NCBI GenBank assembly: GCA_903889795.1
Contig: CAISYW010000064.1
Location: forward strand, 1 to 32,417
DNA length: 32,417 bases
From: an uncultured Chlamydiae bacterium
GTDB taxonomy: Bacteria > Chlamydiota > Chlamydiia > Chlamydiales > SM23-39
Direction of reading: 5' to 3'
The position numbers and the translations under genes are program-made. How positions within the stretch are numbered: the first letter of the stretch is position 1; each line of letters begins with the position of its first letter. Positions 23,199 through 32,168 of the stretch are shown here, one piece after another. The notes beneath the pieces were generated by a model that made no database searches, had not been told where the DNA came from, and saw only the letters and a program-made list of their open reading frames with translations.

Positions 23199-23822
23199 CT
23201 ATTTTTTCATAAACGATTCGAATGCCGATTCGAGCGCGCGCCATTGATTTTCGAGTTGAGCATTGATAATTCCTGCTTCAGTCTCGATGATGCAGCCGCC
23301 GGGTTCGATATCGGATCTTTCCTGGAGCGAGAAGCTGTCGAGATGCTCAAATATCTTTTTAATTCTTGCCCGATCTTTTTCCAGTGATTCGAGATCTTCT
23401 CGATTTACATAAAGGACAATCTTGCGATGCTGCGTCACGGGTTTTAGTGCGGTGATGACAATGTCGACGATGCGGTCGGAATGCAGCTTAAGCTCTTCGC
23501 CAACGATTTTACGCGCTGCTTTGAGAGCTAACGGAAGAATTTTTTTGTGGACCTCTTCGCGGATCTCTTTGAGTTCGTGATCGAGGGATATGATATGGCT
23601 ATTCAGAGATTTGAGACCTTCCTGAAAGCCTTCTTGAAAAGCCGCCTCTTTGATCTTTTCCGCTTCTGCGAGAGCGGCTCGTTTATATTCGAGCTCTTCG
23701 ATCTTGACTGTTTTCAGGATTTCGTCGGCTGTTTGCAAAATAGAGCATTCCGACGCGGGAATGATTTTTTGGTTGGGAGCGATGTAAACATCTTTTTGCG
23801 AAAGCAGGGTAAAGAATTTCAT
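23199..23822 (-). CDS. sctL: Type III secretion stator/ATPase regulator SctL
   Basis: 207 residues, YscL/FliH family. SctL dimers link the SctN ATPase to the cytosolic ring and regulate it. The N-terminal part is followed by a long charged helix (about residues 45-110, EAEKIKEAAFQEGFQEGLKS with Glu/Ala-rich spacing) predicted as coiled coil, then the globular domain with ALKAARKIVGEELKLHSDRI and IEPGGCIIETEAGIINAQLE, which is diagnostic. Its start overlaps the CT560-like stop (ATGA), implying coupled translation. Confidence 0.93.
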   Translation of the reverse strand: MKFFTLLSQKDVYIAPNQKIIPASECSILQTADEILKTVKIEELEYKRAALAEAEKIKEAAFQEGFQEGLKSLNSHIISLDHELKEIREEVHKKILPLALKAARKIVGEELKLHSDRIVDIVITALKPVTQHRKIVLYVNREDLESLEKDRARIKKIFEHLDSFSLQERSDIEPGGCIIETEAGIINAQLENQWRALESAFESFMKK

Positions 23823-24673
23823 AAATCATGTTCCAATAGTTCTTCGACTTGCCGCACTGCTGTGTCTACAGAAGATCCGTTTTTTTCGCGCTCGCACAGC
23901 TTAAATAGAGCGCTGCCCCGTCCGATGTCGAGCAGATGGCATACATACCACGCCAGTGATGGGTCTTGTCCCGAAAGAGCCATGCCGAGGCGGGAGAGAC
24001 CTTTTTTGTGTAAAAGATGGCGCAGGGAATCTTCATTTCCGTCCCATCGATCAAGGCCGATTTTCGGCGGCGGACTCACTTCATGTTTGGCTGCCGTGAG
24101 TTTGAGAAACCGGCGTTGCTTCTCTGAGAGGTAACTGTAAATTTTCTTTAGGATTTTTGTCTCGACAATTTGCCGGATTTCCACAGAGAGGTCGTGCATC
24201 GCGATGAAATCGATCAGAGTAATGAGCTGCGTTTTCGTAAGGTTCAGGATCTTGTTGAGAGGCGAAGGGGGAAGGTAGGCAATGGGAATGAGGCGGTCGT
24301 GCGGGCCTAGCAAGCTGTCCAATAATACTTGCCTGAGATAGGAGCGGCCCATGACGGAAATATCAATTTTTGCCATTTTGCATGGGATTTCTGAAGCGAG
24401 GGCGCGCGCGGCTGATTCATCCAAAACAGCAAGAAATTGTGACTGTTCCGGCAAGGAATAGGATTTCAGTGTGGGTAAAAACCAGGACCAATGCACCTTT
24501 TCAAGCATTTTTTCATAGCCATTGCTCTCGATTGGCGGCGTTTGAGCAAGGGGAAGAAGAGTTTTGATGCTCTCGCGTTCGTTATCAGGTAAAAAATGGA
24601 GCAGGCGCTCCTGTTTTTCCGCCTGTAGCCGACTTAGAAAAGAGCTCAGAATGATATCGACGGCAGAGCGCAT
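23819..24673 (-). CDS. CT560-like type III secretion protein (possible SctK equivalent)
   Basis: 284 residues, cytosolic, no signal peptide or membrane segment, mostly helical. The position between sctJ and sctL is that of Chlamydia CT560, and of the poorly conserved SctK (YscK/MxiK) sorting-platform adaptors in other systems. Features: N-terminal LSSFLSRLQAEKQERLLHFL, an interior LDSLLGPHDRLIPIAYLPPS, and a C-terminal charged helix ending VRQVEELLEHDL. Assignment rests mainly on context; direct similarity to SctK cannot be judged by eye. It overlaps sctL by 4 nt and follows sctJ by 10 bp. Also reminiscent of FliG-like helical domains, but no clear FliG motif. Confidence 0.75.
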   Translation of the reverse strand: MRSAVDIILSSFLSRLQAEKQERLLHFLPDNERESIKTLLPLAQTPPIESNGYEKMLEKVHWSWFLPTLKSYSLPEQSQFLAVLDESAARALASEIPCKMAKIDISVMGRSYLRQVLLDSLLGPHDRLIPIAYLPPSPLNKILNLTKTQLITLIDFIAMHDLSVEIRQIVETKILKKIYSYLSEKQRRFLKLTAAKHEVSPPPKIGLDRWDGNEDSLRHLLHKKGLSRLGMALSGQDPSLAWYVCHLLDIGRGSALFKLCEREKNGSSVDTAVRQVEELLEHDL

Positions 24674-24683
24674 GGCATCTCAT

Positions 24684-25532
24684 TTATGAAAGCGGAGTTT
24701 CGTCACTCTTTTTCTTTATGAAAATCTGTGGATAAAAGCGATACACCAGCCATCCTAAAGCGCCGCCCATCAACAAGAGAAGAACGATCATAGAGAAGAA
24801 AACCACTCTAAAACGACTCAATGATGCTTTGGTCATGACAATTGACCAGATGCTTACATACGTTTGCTGATAATTTCTGCCGCTGATGGCTTCCTGGTCG
24901 GGTTGGAGCGAAATATCGGCGAAACGCGAGCGGTCGGAGATGACAGCGACATTGTCATATTCGAGCCCATTGATACTGCCTGAGAGTAGACGTTTGATTT
25001 TGGTTTCAATATGGCTGTTGGGATCTTCCAGCACGCCTTGATGCTTCACATAGACGGCGGCGGTTGTTTTCTGTGGGGTCGTTCCCGGAATTGTTTCAAC
25101 AGGAGGAAATGAAATTTGGACATCGGCGTCAAGAACACCGTCGATTTTTCGAATGGTATTGCAAATTTGTTCTGCCAGTCCGGCGTTGTAACGGATGTTC
25201 TCTTCCCGCTCAGTGGACATAAGACCGCCACCGGCGAAGAGTTTTAACAAGTTAGTTCCCTGGATGCGGGGCAACCCGTAGCGAGTCAAGAGTGCCATCG
25301 CTTCGGTCGTTCGTCCGGCTTCCACCGTGATGCTGTATTGATTGACAGGCCCGCCGCCGCCTACTCCTGCAACGGCTTGGACTTTTTGAGCTTCGATTCC
25401 TTTCGATGCCAGGAAGACGATGATTTCATTGGCATCGCGCTCTTCGACGTTATTGACGATCGCGCGATTTCCCTCGCAAGCAGCGAATAAAAGGAGGCTG
25501 AGGATTGATAATGTTCGAAGAAATGTGCGCAT
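24684..25532 (-). CDS. sctJ: Type III secretion inner-ring lipoprotein SctJ
   Basis: 282 residues from the ATG at 25532; this start is preferred over 25544 because GAGGA lies 6-7 nt before it. SctJ (YscJ/PrgK/FliF-like) forms the inner-membrane ring of the injectisome. A lipoprotein signal ends in LLFAAC with Cys19 as the lipidated residue. The ring-building domains follow (NNVEERDANEIIVFLASKGI, then the second domain with TEREENIRYNAGLAEQICNT and DGVLDADVQISFPP). A C-terminal helix (VLLLLMGGALGWLVYRF) anchors it. First gene of the T3SS block, divergent from the efflux operon. Confidence 0.95.
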   Translation of the reverse strand: MRTFLRTLSILSLLLFAACEGNRAIVNNVEERDANEIIVFLASKGIEAQKVQAVAGVGGGGPVNQYSITVEAGRTTEAMALLTRYGLPRIQGTNLLKLFAGGGLMSTEREENIRYNAGLAEQICNTIRKIDGVLDADVQISFPPVETIPGTTPQKTTAAVYVKHQGVLEDPNSHIETKIKRLLSGSINGLEYDNVAVISDRSRFADISLQPDQEAISGRNYQQTYVSIWSIVMTKASLSRFRVVFFSMIVLLLLMGGALGWLVYRFYPQIFIKKKSDETPLS

Positions 25533-25584
25533 ATTTTTCCTCATTTACGGTGCGATGGGCTGATTATTATCACACCCTTACCTT

Positions 25585-25613
25585 CTTATATCATCTGGGC
25601 AGTTTGCGCTAAA
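25585..25613 (-). promoter_or_regulatory. Candidate promoter for the sctJ-sctT block
   Basis: On the minus strand TATAAG (5 of 6 to the -10 consensus) lies 17 bp after TTTAGC (3 of 6 to -35), giving a start about 45 nt before the sctJ ATG. The -35 match is poor and this is only a candidate. Confidence 0.3.
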
Positions 25614-25760
25614 TGAATTTTCTTACAGATTCATTTTCTCAGATGAAAAAGTTGATCCCTTTTGCGTTGCAAAGTCGTTCAAAATGTAGTTAGTGTGTAA
25701 TTTAATTTTGTTAGTAAATAATCGTATTGTTTTGTCGATGAATCTATTTGTTTAATCTTT

Positions 25761-25789
25761 TTGACAAGATTGAAATTCACGGATATATG
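25761..25789 (+). promoter_or_regulatory. Promoter of the RND efflux operon
   Basis: TTGACA (25761-25766, full match), 17 bp, then TATATG (25784-25789, 4 of 6). Transcription would begin near 25796, just before the AGGAG at 25798-25802, so the 5' untranslated region is very short. The arrangement resembles the sufB promoter. Confidence 0.5.
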
Positions 25790-25811
25790 TCGGCTTTAGG
25801 AGCAAATGTTC

Positions 25812-26963
25812 ATGAATCTTATGAAGTATCGTTTTTTTGTGCTTGGCTATATTTTCATCCTTGCGATTTGTTCCTGCAGCAAAGCCCCGAAACCGGCAGG
25901 GCCTTCGATTGGCGTCATCGCCATGCGCATTGAACCGCAGACAATTCCTGCCGATGTGGAATATGTTGGCGTCGGCGAAAGTTCCCATATCGTTGAACTT
26001 CGTGCGCGGGTTGAGGGGTATTTGCAGTCGATTGATTATCAAGAAGGGGGAGTGGTTCGTACGGGCGATTTGATGTTTGTGATTGATCAACGTCCCTTTA
26101 CCGCTGCTGTAGAAAAGGCCAAAAGCGCTGTAGAGAAACAAAAAGCTCTTTTGTGGAACGCGGAGCAGGTAAAAGGAAGAATGTTCCCTCTCTATCAGCA
26201 AAATGCGGTGAGTCAGCGAGACCTCGATAATGCAATTTCCGATCAATTATCCGCCGAAGCGAATGTGCAAAGCGCAGCCGCGGATCTATACCAAGCCGAA
26301 TTAAACTTAAGCTTCGCTTCTTTGGCCGCGCCAGTGACGGGGTTGGCGGGTCAGGCAAAATATCGTGAAGGCGCTCTGATTTCTCAGGGGGAACAAAGCC
26401 TTCTGACGACGATTTATGTAGTGGATCCGATTTGGATCAATTTTTCTGTGGCAGACAGGGATCTTCTGCAATGGCGTAGGGAAGTCGAGAAAAAGCGGCT
26501 TGAATGGCCTCAGAATATGAATTTCAGGGTTGAAGCAATCCTTTCGGATGGAACGGTTTTGCCAACGGAAGGGTTGATTAATTTTACGAATCCGGCAATT
26601 GAACAAAGCACGGGAACGATGCTGTTCCGCGCTATCTTTTCCAATCCGAATCTTTTACTTTATCCCGGGCAATTTGTCCGAGTGATTCTCAAAGGAGCGA
26701 CACGTCCCAATGCAATATTGGTTCCTCAAACCGCAGTGATCCAAGGACAAAAAGGTCCATTTGTTTTTGTCATTGAACAAGGCAAAGCGGTTTCGCGGAG
26801 CGTGGTGCCCGGAGATTGGTACAAAGATTACTGGATCATCCATGAAGGACTCAAAGCCGGCGATCTCGTTGTCGCTCGTGGAGTGAACAAAATACAAAAT
26901 GGCACTTCTGTGACGATCCAGGAGGTGCTGCCCGGCGTCGCCAAAGAGAAATCGGAAAAATGA
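25812..26963 (+). CDS. RND efflux periplasmic adaptor (membrane fusion) lipoprotein
   Basis: About 383 residues, AcrA/MexA family. It bridges the inner-membrane pump and the outer-membrane channel. A lipoprotein-like leader (FFVLGYIFILAICSC) suggests N-terminal acylation at one of the two Cys residues. Domains in order: beta-barrel/lipoyl start (VELRARVEGYLQSIDYQEGG), the hairpin helices (EKAKSAVEKQKALLWNAEQV to AADLYQAEL), the second lipoyl half (LSFASLAAPVTGLAGQAKYR), barrel and membrane-proximal domain (LYPGQFVRVILKG, LVPQTAVIQGQ). ATG 25812 is 9 nt from AGGAG; the track start at 25806 is only 3 nt from it. The end overlaps the pump gene by ATGA. Confidence 0.92.
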   Translation: MNLMKYRFFVLGYIFILAICSCSKAPKPAGPSIGVIAMRIEPQTIPADVEYVGVGESSHIVELRARVEGYLQSIDYQEGGVVRTGDLMFVIDQRPFTAAVEKAKSAVEKQKALLWNAEQVKGRMFPLYQQNAVSQRDLDNAISDQLSAEANVQSAAADLYQAELNLSFASLAAPVTGLAGQAKYREGALISQGEQSLLTTIYVVDPIWINFSVADRDLLQWRREVEKKRLEWPQNMNFRVEAILSDGTVLPTEGLINFTNPAIEQSTGTMLFRAIFSNPNLLLYPGQFVRVILKGATRPNAILVPQTAVIQGQKGPFVFVIEQGKAVSRSVVPGDWYKDYWIIHEGLKAGDLVVARGVNKIQNGTSVTIQEVLPGVAKEKSEK

Positions 26964-29900
26964 TCTCTCGCTTCTTTATTCATCACCCGATTTTTGCGAG
27001 CGTCATCTCTCTGATCATCACGCTTGCCGGGTTATTGGCGATGTACAAGCTTCCCATTGAGCAGTTCCCGAATCTCACTCCTCCGCTGATCCAAGTGAGC
27101 GCCATCTACAATGGCGCGAATGCCGATACGATGGCGAACGATGTGGCTTCCCCTCTGGAGCAGCAAATTATCGGCGCCGAAAACATGATCTACATGTATT
27201 CGCAAAACTCCTCAACGGGAATGATGGCGCTGGACATCTACTTTGCGATTGGAACCGATGCCAATATGGCGCAAGTCAATGTGCAAAATAAGATCAATCA
27301 GGCGATACCTCAGCTGCCGGAATCGGTGCAAAAAGAAGGGATCACGATTACGAAGCAAACGCCCAATATTCTGCTCGTCATCGCATTGCAATCTCCCGAT
27401 GGGCGCTACGACGATACATTCGTAAGTAATTTTGCCAATATCAACGTAGTTAACGATCTGAATTTATTACCGGGGATCAGCCGAATCGCAGTGGTTGGCC
27501 AGCGCAACTTTGCGATGCGCATTTGGCTTCGGCCTGATTTGATGGCTCAGATGGGGATATCTCCAAATGATGTCGTGATGGCGATCCGAGAACAGAATAT
27601 GGACTTTGGACTCGGCCAGTTGGGACAAGAGCCGAATAGCCGGCCCGTGCCGTTGACTGTTCCATTTTCAACACAAGGCCGGCTTTCGACTCCCGAACAA
27701 TTCGAAAACATTATCTTGCGCGCGGATGTAAGCGGCTCGATGGTTCTTTTAAAGGACGTCGCAACCGTCACCCTTGGGGCGCAAGATTATACGGTGAATG
27801 GAAGTTTTGCGGGAAAATCGGCGGTTCTCTTGTTGGCCTATCAAGAATATGGAGCAAACGCGATTCAGGTTTCCAAATCGGTGCATCAGGCCATGGCGCG
27901 GATGGCTAAAAATTTTCCCGAAGGGATTCAATATACGATCACTCATGATGCGACTTTGTTCATCAAAATGTCGATCGAAGAGGTAGTCCGCACCATCTTT
28001 GAGGCGGCCATCCTTGTCATTTTTGTCGTATTTATTTTTTTACAACAATGGCGCGCGACGTTGATTCCTCTGATGGCTCTGATCGTTTCCATCATTGGCA
28101 CATTTGCCGGGATGTATCTCTTGGGATACTCAATTAATACCCTCACTCTGTTCGGTATGGTGTTGGCCATCGGGATCGTTGTTGACGATGCGATCGTAGT
28201 GATCGAAAATGTTGAGAGAAATATGCGCGATCACGCCCTTCCGCCCAAAGAAGCGGCCTTGCAGGCGATGAAAGAAGTGACCGCACCGATCATCGCCATC
28301 GTGTTTGTTTTGTGTGCGGTGTTTATTCCGGTCGCCTTCTTGGGTGGCATTGTCGGTGAACTCTATCGCCAATTTGCCATCACGATGGCCATTGCCGTTT
28401 GCATTTCAGGAATCGTTGCATTAACTCTTAGTCCGGCCATTGCCTCACTTGTTTTAAAACCGCAGATCAAGACTCATGCCTGGGCCGAGCGATTCAATCA
28501 GGGATTTGATTGGATTAAACAGTGGTATCTGCGTGCGACCCGCTATCTTTTAGCCAGGCGATTTGCCGGTTTGTCGGTTTTTGCCGCGCTTCTGTTGGCC
28601 ATTGTCTTTTTATTTATCAAAACTCCAACCAGTTTTGTTCCTAATGAAGATCAGGGCTATTTGATCGCGCTTGCCAATCTGCCCGATGGGGCCAGTTTGG
28701 AAAGAACCGTTCAGATCGATAAAAAAATCGAAGAGATTGCTCTGCTTCATCCGGGCGTCGACCACGTTTTATCGCTAACGGGATTTAGTCTCACTGAGGG
28801 GTTGTATCGGACAACGAGCGGTGCCAATTTCATCGTTTTGAAAGATTGGAAGTTGCGCAAAGATGCGAACTTGCAGGCCGATCAGATCATACAAGATCTA
28901 AATCGCGACTTTGCGGCCTTGCCCGATGCCTCGATCGCCGTCTTCAGCCCGCCGGCAATTCAAGGCCTTGGTACGGTGGGCGGCTTCGAATTTTGGCTGG
29001 AAAATCGCGGGGATAGAGGCAATGAGGCTCTGCAGAAGGCGATTGAAGCGCTTATTGAAAAAGCAAAAGAGCGCCCGGAGCTGCTTCCGCTCCATTCGAC
29101 AGCACAATTTGACAATTTGCAATTCTATATCGACCTCGACCGCATCAAAGCCCGCATGCTTGGGGTTTCGATCAGCGATGTATTTGAAGCTCTCCAAACT
29201 CTCGTTGGAGCGGTCTATGTCAATAATTTTAATAAATTCGGACGCGTTTATCAGGTGATCGTTCAGGCAGATCCCGAATTTCGGGAGAAGCTGACCAATC
29301 TCGGAGATATGTATGTTCGATCTGAGCATGGAAACATGGTCCCACTCAAATCGCTCATTTCCATTCGCCTTTCCAAAGGCGCCAATTTAGTCAGCCGCTT
29401 CAATGAATTTCCCGCGGCTCAATTATTTGGCGGCGCGGCGCGAGGCTATACTTCGGGGCAAGCGATTCAGGCAATGGAAGATATTGCAAAAGAGGTCCTC
29501 CCGTCGGATATCTCTTATGGATGGAGCGGATCGGCCTATCAGGAGATCGCTACCGGCGGAACCTCGACGACTGTTCTTTCAGCGGCTCTTTTGGTGGTTT
29601 TTTTGATCCTTGCCGCTTTGTATGAAAGATGGTCGGCGCCCGTTGTTATTTTATTGGCTGTACCTTTTGGCGTTTTTGGCGCTTTTTGCGCCATTACTCT
29701 CAAGGGAATGTCGAATGATATCTATTTTCAAATAGGCCTGGTCACTCTGATTGCTCTTTCTGCTAAAAACGCTATTTTAATCGTTGAATTCGCCCTCAAA
29801 AAACACAAAGAGGGGCTGACAATTTATAACGCGGCAATCGAAGCGGCCAGTTTGCGTTTTCGAGCGATCGTGATGACGTCGCTTACCTTTATTTTTGGAG

Positions 29901-30049
29901 TCTTGCCCCTCGTAATCAGCTCGGGAGCCGGTGCCGCGAGCCGTCATAGTGTCGGCGTTGGAGTCATGGGCGGAATGATCGCCGCAACGACGTTGGCTCT
30001 TTTTTTCATTCCTTTCTTTTTTACCCTTTTACATCGGGACAAGAGATGA
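26960..30049 (+). CDS. RND-family multidrug efflux pump (AcrB/MexB type, HAE1)
   Basis: 1029 residues, full length. An inner-membrane proton antiporter that expels drugs or other amphiphiles. N-terminal FFIHHPIFASVISLIITLAG is TM1, and LPIEQFPNLTPPLIQVSAIY follows as in AcrB. The proton-relay residues are present: Asp409-Asp410 in GIVVDDAIVVIEN and the Lys in ALSAKNAILIVEFA of TM10. Both large periplasmic loops are intact (TFVSNFANINVVNDLNLLPG; FSLTEGLYRTTSGANFIVLK). It shares ATGA overlaps with the adaptor and the channel genes, so all three subunits come from one mRNA. Substrates unknown; no regulator gene is adjacent. Confidence 0.97.
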   Translation: MISRFFIHHPIFASVISLIITLAGLLAMYKLPIEQFPNLTPPLIQVSAIYNGANADTMANDVASPLEQQIIGAENMIYMYSQNSSTGMMALDIYFAIGTDANMAQVNVQNKINQAIPQLPESVQKEGITITKQTPNILLVIALQSPDGRYDDTFVSNFANINVVNDLNLLPGISRIAVVGQRNFAMRIWLRPDLMAQMGISPNDVVMAIREQNMDFGLGQLGQEPNSRPVPLTVPFSTQGRLSTPEQFENIILRADVSGSMVLLKDVATVTLGAQDYTVNGSFAGKSAVLLLAYQEYGANAIQVSKSVHQAMARMAKNFPEGIQYTITHDATLFIKMSIEEVVRTIFEAAILVIFVVFIFLQQWRATLIPLMALIVSIIGTFAGMYLLGYSINTLTLFGMVLAIGIVVDDAIVVIENVERNMRDHALPPKEAALQAMKEVTAPIIAIVFVLCAVFIPVAFLGGIVGELYRQFAITMAIAVCISGIVALTLSPAIASLVLKPQIKTHAWAERFNQGFDWIKQWYLRATRYLLARRFAGLSVFAALLLAIVFLFIKTPTSFVPNEDQGYLIALANLPDGASLERTVQIDKKIEEIALLHPGVDHVLSLTGFSLTEGLYRTTSGANFIVLKDWKLRKDANLQADQIIQDLNRDFAALPDASIAVFSPPAIQGLGTVGGFEFWLENRGDRGNEALQKAIEALIEKAKERPELLPLHSTAQFDNLQFYIDLDRIKARMLGVSISDVFEALQTLVGAVYVNNFNKFGRVYQVIVQADPEFREKLTNLGDMYVRSEHGNMVPLKSLISIRLSKGANLVSRFNEFPAAQLFGGAARGYTSGQAIQAMEDIAKEVLPSDISYGWSGSAYQEIATGGTSTTVLSAALLVVFLILAALYERWSAPVVILLAVPFGVFGAFCAITLKGMSNDIYFQIGLVTLIALSAKNAILIVEFALKKHKEGLTIYNAAIEAASLRFRAIVMTSLTFIFGVLPLVISSGAGAASRHSVGVGVMGGMIAATTLALFFIPFFFTLLHRDKR

Positions 30050-31488
30050 AAAGGGTTTTTGTTCTCTTTCTTCTTTTTACATCCTGCACGCTCTATCCGC
30101 CCTATCATCGCCCTAGCTTTGAGTCCGCTGATGAATGGCGAACGCCTTTGAATACTGACGGCGCTGTCGATATTGGCTGGTGGAAACAATTCGGCGATGA
30201 ATCTCTGAATCATCTGATTGATGAAGCCTTGGCCAATAACCAGGATCTAAAAGTTGCGATCGCTCGCGTCGATGCGTTTCAGGCGCAGCTCGGCATCGTC
30301 CGCTCGCAGCTCTATCCGCAGATTGAACTCGACGGGCAGGGAGATCATCATAAAAATTCAAGTAATAATACGTCTCCTCCTTCTAGCGGCAAACAAATCT
30401 TAAATGCTTTTAATTTCATATTTCACGCTTCATATCTCCTCGATTTGTGGGGCGAGGTCCGCAGTGCCGTGGAGGCGTCTTATCACGATTATCTGGCCTC
30501 TATCGAAGCGCGCCGCATCGTTGTCTTAGCCATCGTCAGCGATGTTGCCAATACCTACGTGCAGCTTCGCCAATTCGATCAGCAGCTCGTCATCGCGAAA
30601 AAGACGGTTGAGGATCGCGCTCGCTATTATTATTTGGCCAAAGTCCGTTTTGATCTCGGCTTGACCTCGGAGATGCCGGTTGAACAAGCCCTCACTGAAA
30701 TCGAAGTTGCTCAAGTGGATGTGGAGAATTTTCAGATTGCCATAGCTCAGACAGAAAATCTCCTGAGCGTTTTGATTGGCAAATCTTCGATCGCCATTGA
30801 CCGAGGAATCCCTCTGGATGGATTGTCGATGCCTCCCGCTGTCCCGAGCTGTCTGCCTTCAGAGATCGTTTCACAGCGACCCGATCTGCGCGCGGCTGAA
30901 CAGCGGCTTATGTCAGCAGGCGCCCAGATTGGCGTTGCCAAGGCTAAGTTTTTCCCGCAGATCTCCTTAACGGGAAACTTCGGGTACGAAAGCATTCAGC
31001 TCAACACTCTTTTAAATAACCAATCCAACATTTGGGAATATGGCGCGAACGTTTTACAAGAAATTTTCACCGGCGGCCGGTTGATAAGCAATCTGCAACT
31101 CACCCAAGCTCAGCAAAGAGAGGCTCTTCATAGTTATCTCTCGACTCTTTTAAATGCTTTCAAAGAAGTCAACGATGCTCTGATCTCGCACAAAATTAAT
31201 CTTGAGTTGGTTGAAACGCAGCGCAAGCGATTGGAGGCAACGCAGAACTATCTTCGCTTATCTAATTTGCTCTATCAAGAGGGGGAAACGGATTATCTGA
31301 CTTTTCTCGACGCCGAAAGACAGTTCTATCGCAGCGAGATTGATTACGAAGAGGCCAAAGGAAACAGTTTTCTCTCTTTAGTTCGGATTTATCAAGCGCT
31401 GGGGGGAGGCTGGGTCTTCGATGCGGATGCTGTTGCGTTGGATCAAGATGGGCGTTGTGAAAAATATAAAGGCGGGGCGATCGACTAA
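30046..31488 (+). CDS. Outer-membrane efflux channel (TolC/OprM family, NodT type)
   Basis: 480 residues, an OprM-like lipoprotein. The signal ends LLFTSC with lipid acceptor Cys14, then YPPYHRPSFESADEW and the canonical WWKQFGDESLNHLIDEALAN. Two repeated outer-membrane-efflux halves follow, with SQLYPQIELDGQGD in the first and ISQRPDLRAAEQRLMSAGAQ-type text (SQRPDLRAAEQRLMSAGAQI) then FFPQISLTGNFGYES in the second. A trimer would form the exit duct for the RND pump. Translationally coupled to the pump gene (ATGA). Its stop overlaps that of the convergent hypothetical gene by 3-4 nt. Confidence 0.95.
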   Translation: MKRVFVLFLLFTSCTLYPPYHRPSFESADEWRTPLNTDGAVDIGWWKQFGDESLNHLIDEALANNQDLKVAIARVDAFQAQLGIVRSQLYPQIELDGQGDHHKNSSNNTSPPSSGKQILNAFNFIFHASYLLDLWGEVRSAVEASYHDYLASIEARRIVVLAIVSDVANTYVQLRQFDQQLVIAKKTVEDRARYYYLAKVRFDLGLTSEMPVEQALTEIEVAQVDVENFQIAIAQTENLLSVLIGKSSIAIDRGIPLDGLSMPPAVPSCLPSEIVSQRPDLRAAEQRLMSAGAQIGVAKAKFFPQISLTGNFGYESIQLNTLLNNQSNIWEYGANVLQEIFTGGRLISNLQLTQAQQREALHSYLSTLLNAFKEVNDALISHKINLELVETQRKRLEATQNYLRLSNLLYQEGETDYLTFLDAERQFYRSEIDYEEAKGNSFLSLVRIYQALGGGWVFDADAVALDQDGRCEKYKGGAID

Positions 31489-32168
31489 GACCGCCAGAGC
31501 AAAAAGTCTAATAGAGCGCTGCACCCTCTCCGGATCCATCCGCGTTGTTGAATGGTCGCCTGAATAAGCTGTACCTCGTTTTCTGAATGCTGAATCGATT
31601 TCTGCAGCTGTTCGGCAAAAGATTCTTTTTCATGTACAGACCTCTGGCAGACTGAGCACTCTTTTAACGTTTCGCCGAAAGAACATTTATCAAATAAAAA
31701 AGGCTCTTGAAGAGCCCCTTTGTAGAATAATTTTTCTGGGCTATCGATCAGCCTCGTCTGTGTGTAGGATAAATAATCGCGAAGCGCTAGTGGAAATCCT
31801 GGCATTTTTTTGTTTTGTAGAGTCAGTATCGATGTCAAGTGGTTGAGCGCCTTGTTCAGATACTCAGCCTCCAATTGGTATTGTTCTTTTGCATATTGAG
31901 TGCACTGCAGCCACTGGCGCATCCATGGAAGAAGCGCGCACCGGATTTTTAAAACGCTTTTCAGTTCAGAAATAGAGGGGTTGATCGAAAGACGCTTCCT
32001 TGCAAAAATGTCAGACTTCATTGCAAACGCATATGAATAGGAAAAATTAGACAAGACGGATTCTATATCCAGCAATCGCTGGTGCTGATCTTTTTCCAGC
32101 ACGATGATTTTTTCAAGCGATTCGATATCACTTAGTTTAGGCAAAGAAACGACACCAGCTACTGCCAT
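31485..32168 (-). CDS. Hypothetical helical protein, 227 aa
   Basis: Not recognised. Almost entirely helical with heptad-like stretches (SLEKIIVLEKDQHQRLLDIE; FAEQLQKSIQHSENEVQLIQ), no signal peptide, and a CSVC pair near residue 170 plus a Cys about 10 residues before it that could bind metal or form a disulfide. The C-terminus GWIRRGCSALLDFLLWRS is mildly hydrophobic. GAGG lies about 6 nt before the ATG, supporting translation. Size, coiled coil and lack of homology cues would fit an effector, chaperone or lineage-specific cytosolic protein, but nothing in the sequence decides. It converges on the efflux operon. Confidence 0.75.
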   Translation of the reverse strand: MAVAGVVSLPKLSDIESLEKIIVLEKDQHQRLLDIESVLSNFSYSYAFAMKSDIFARKRLSINPSISELKSVLKIRCALLPWMRQWLQCTQYAKEQYQLEAEYLNKALNHLTSILTLQNKKMPGFPLALRDYLSYTQTRLIDSPEKLFYKGALQEPFLFDKCSFGETLKECSVCQRSVHEKESFAEQLQKSIQHSENEVQLIQATIQQRGWIRRGCSALLDFLLWRS

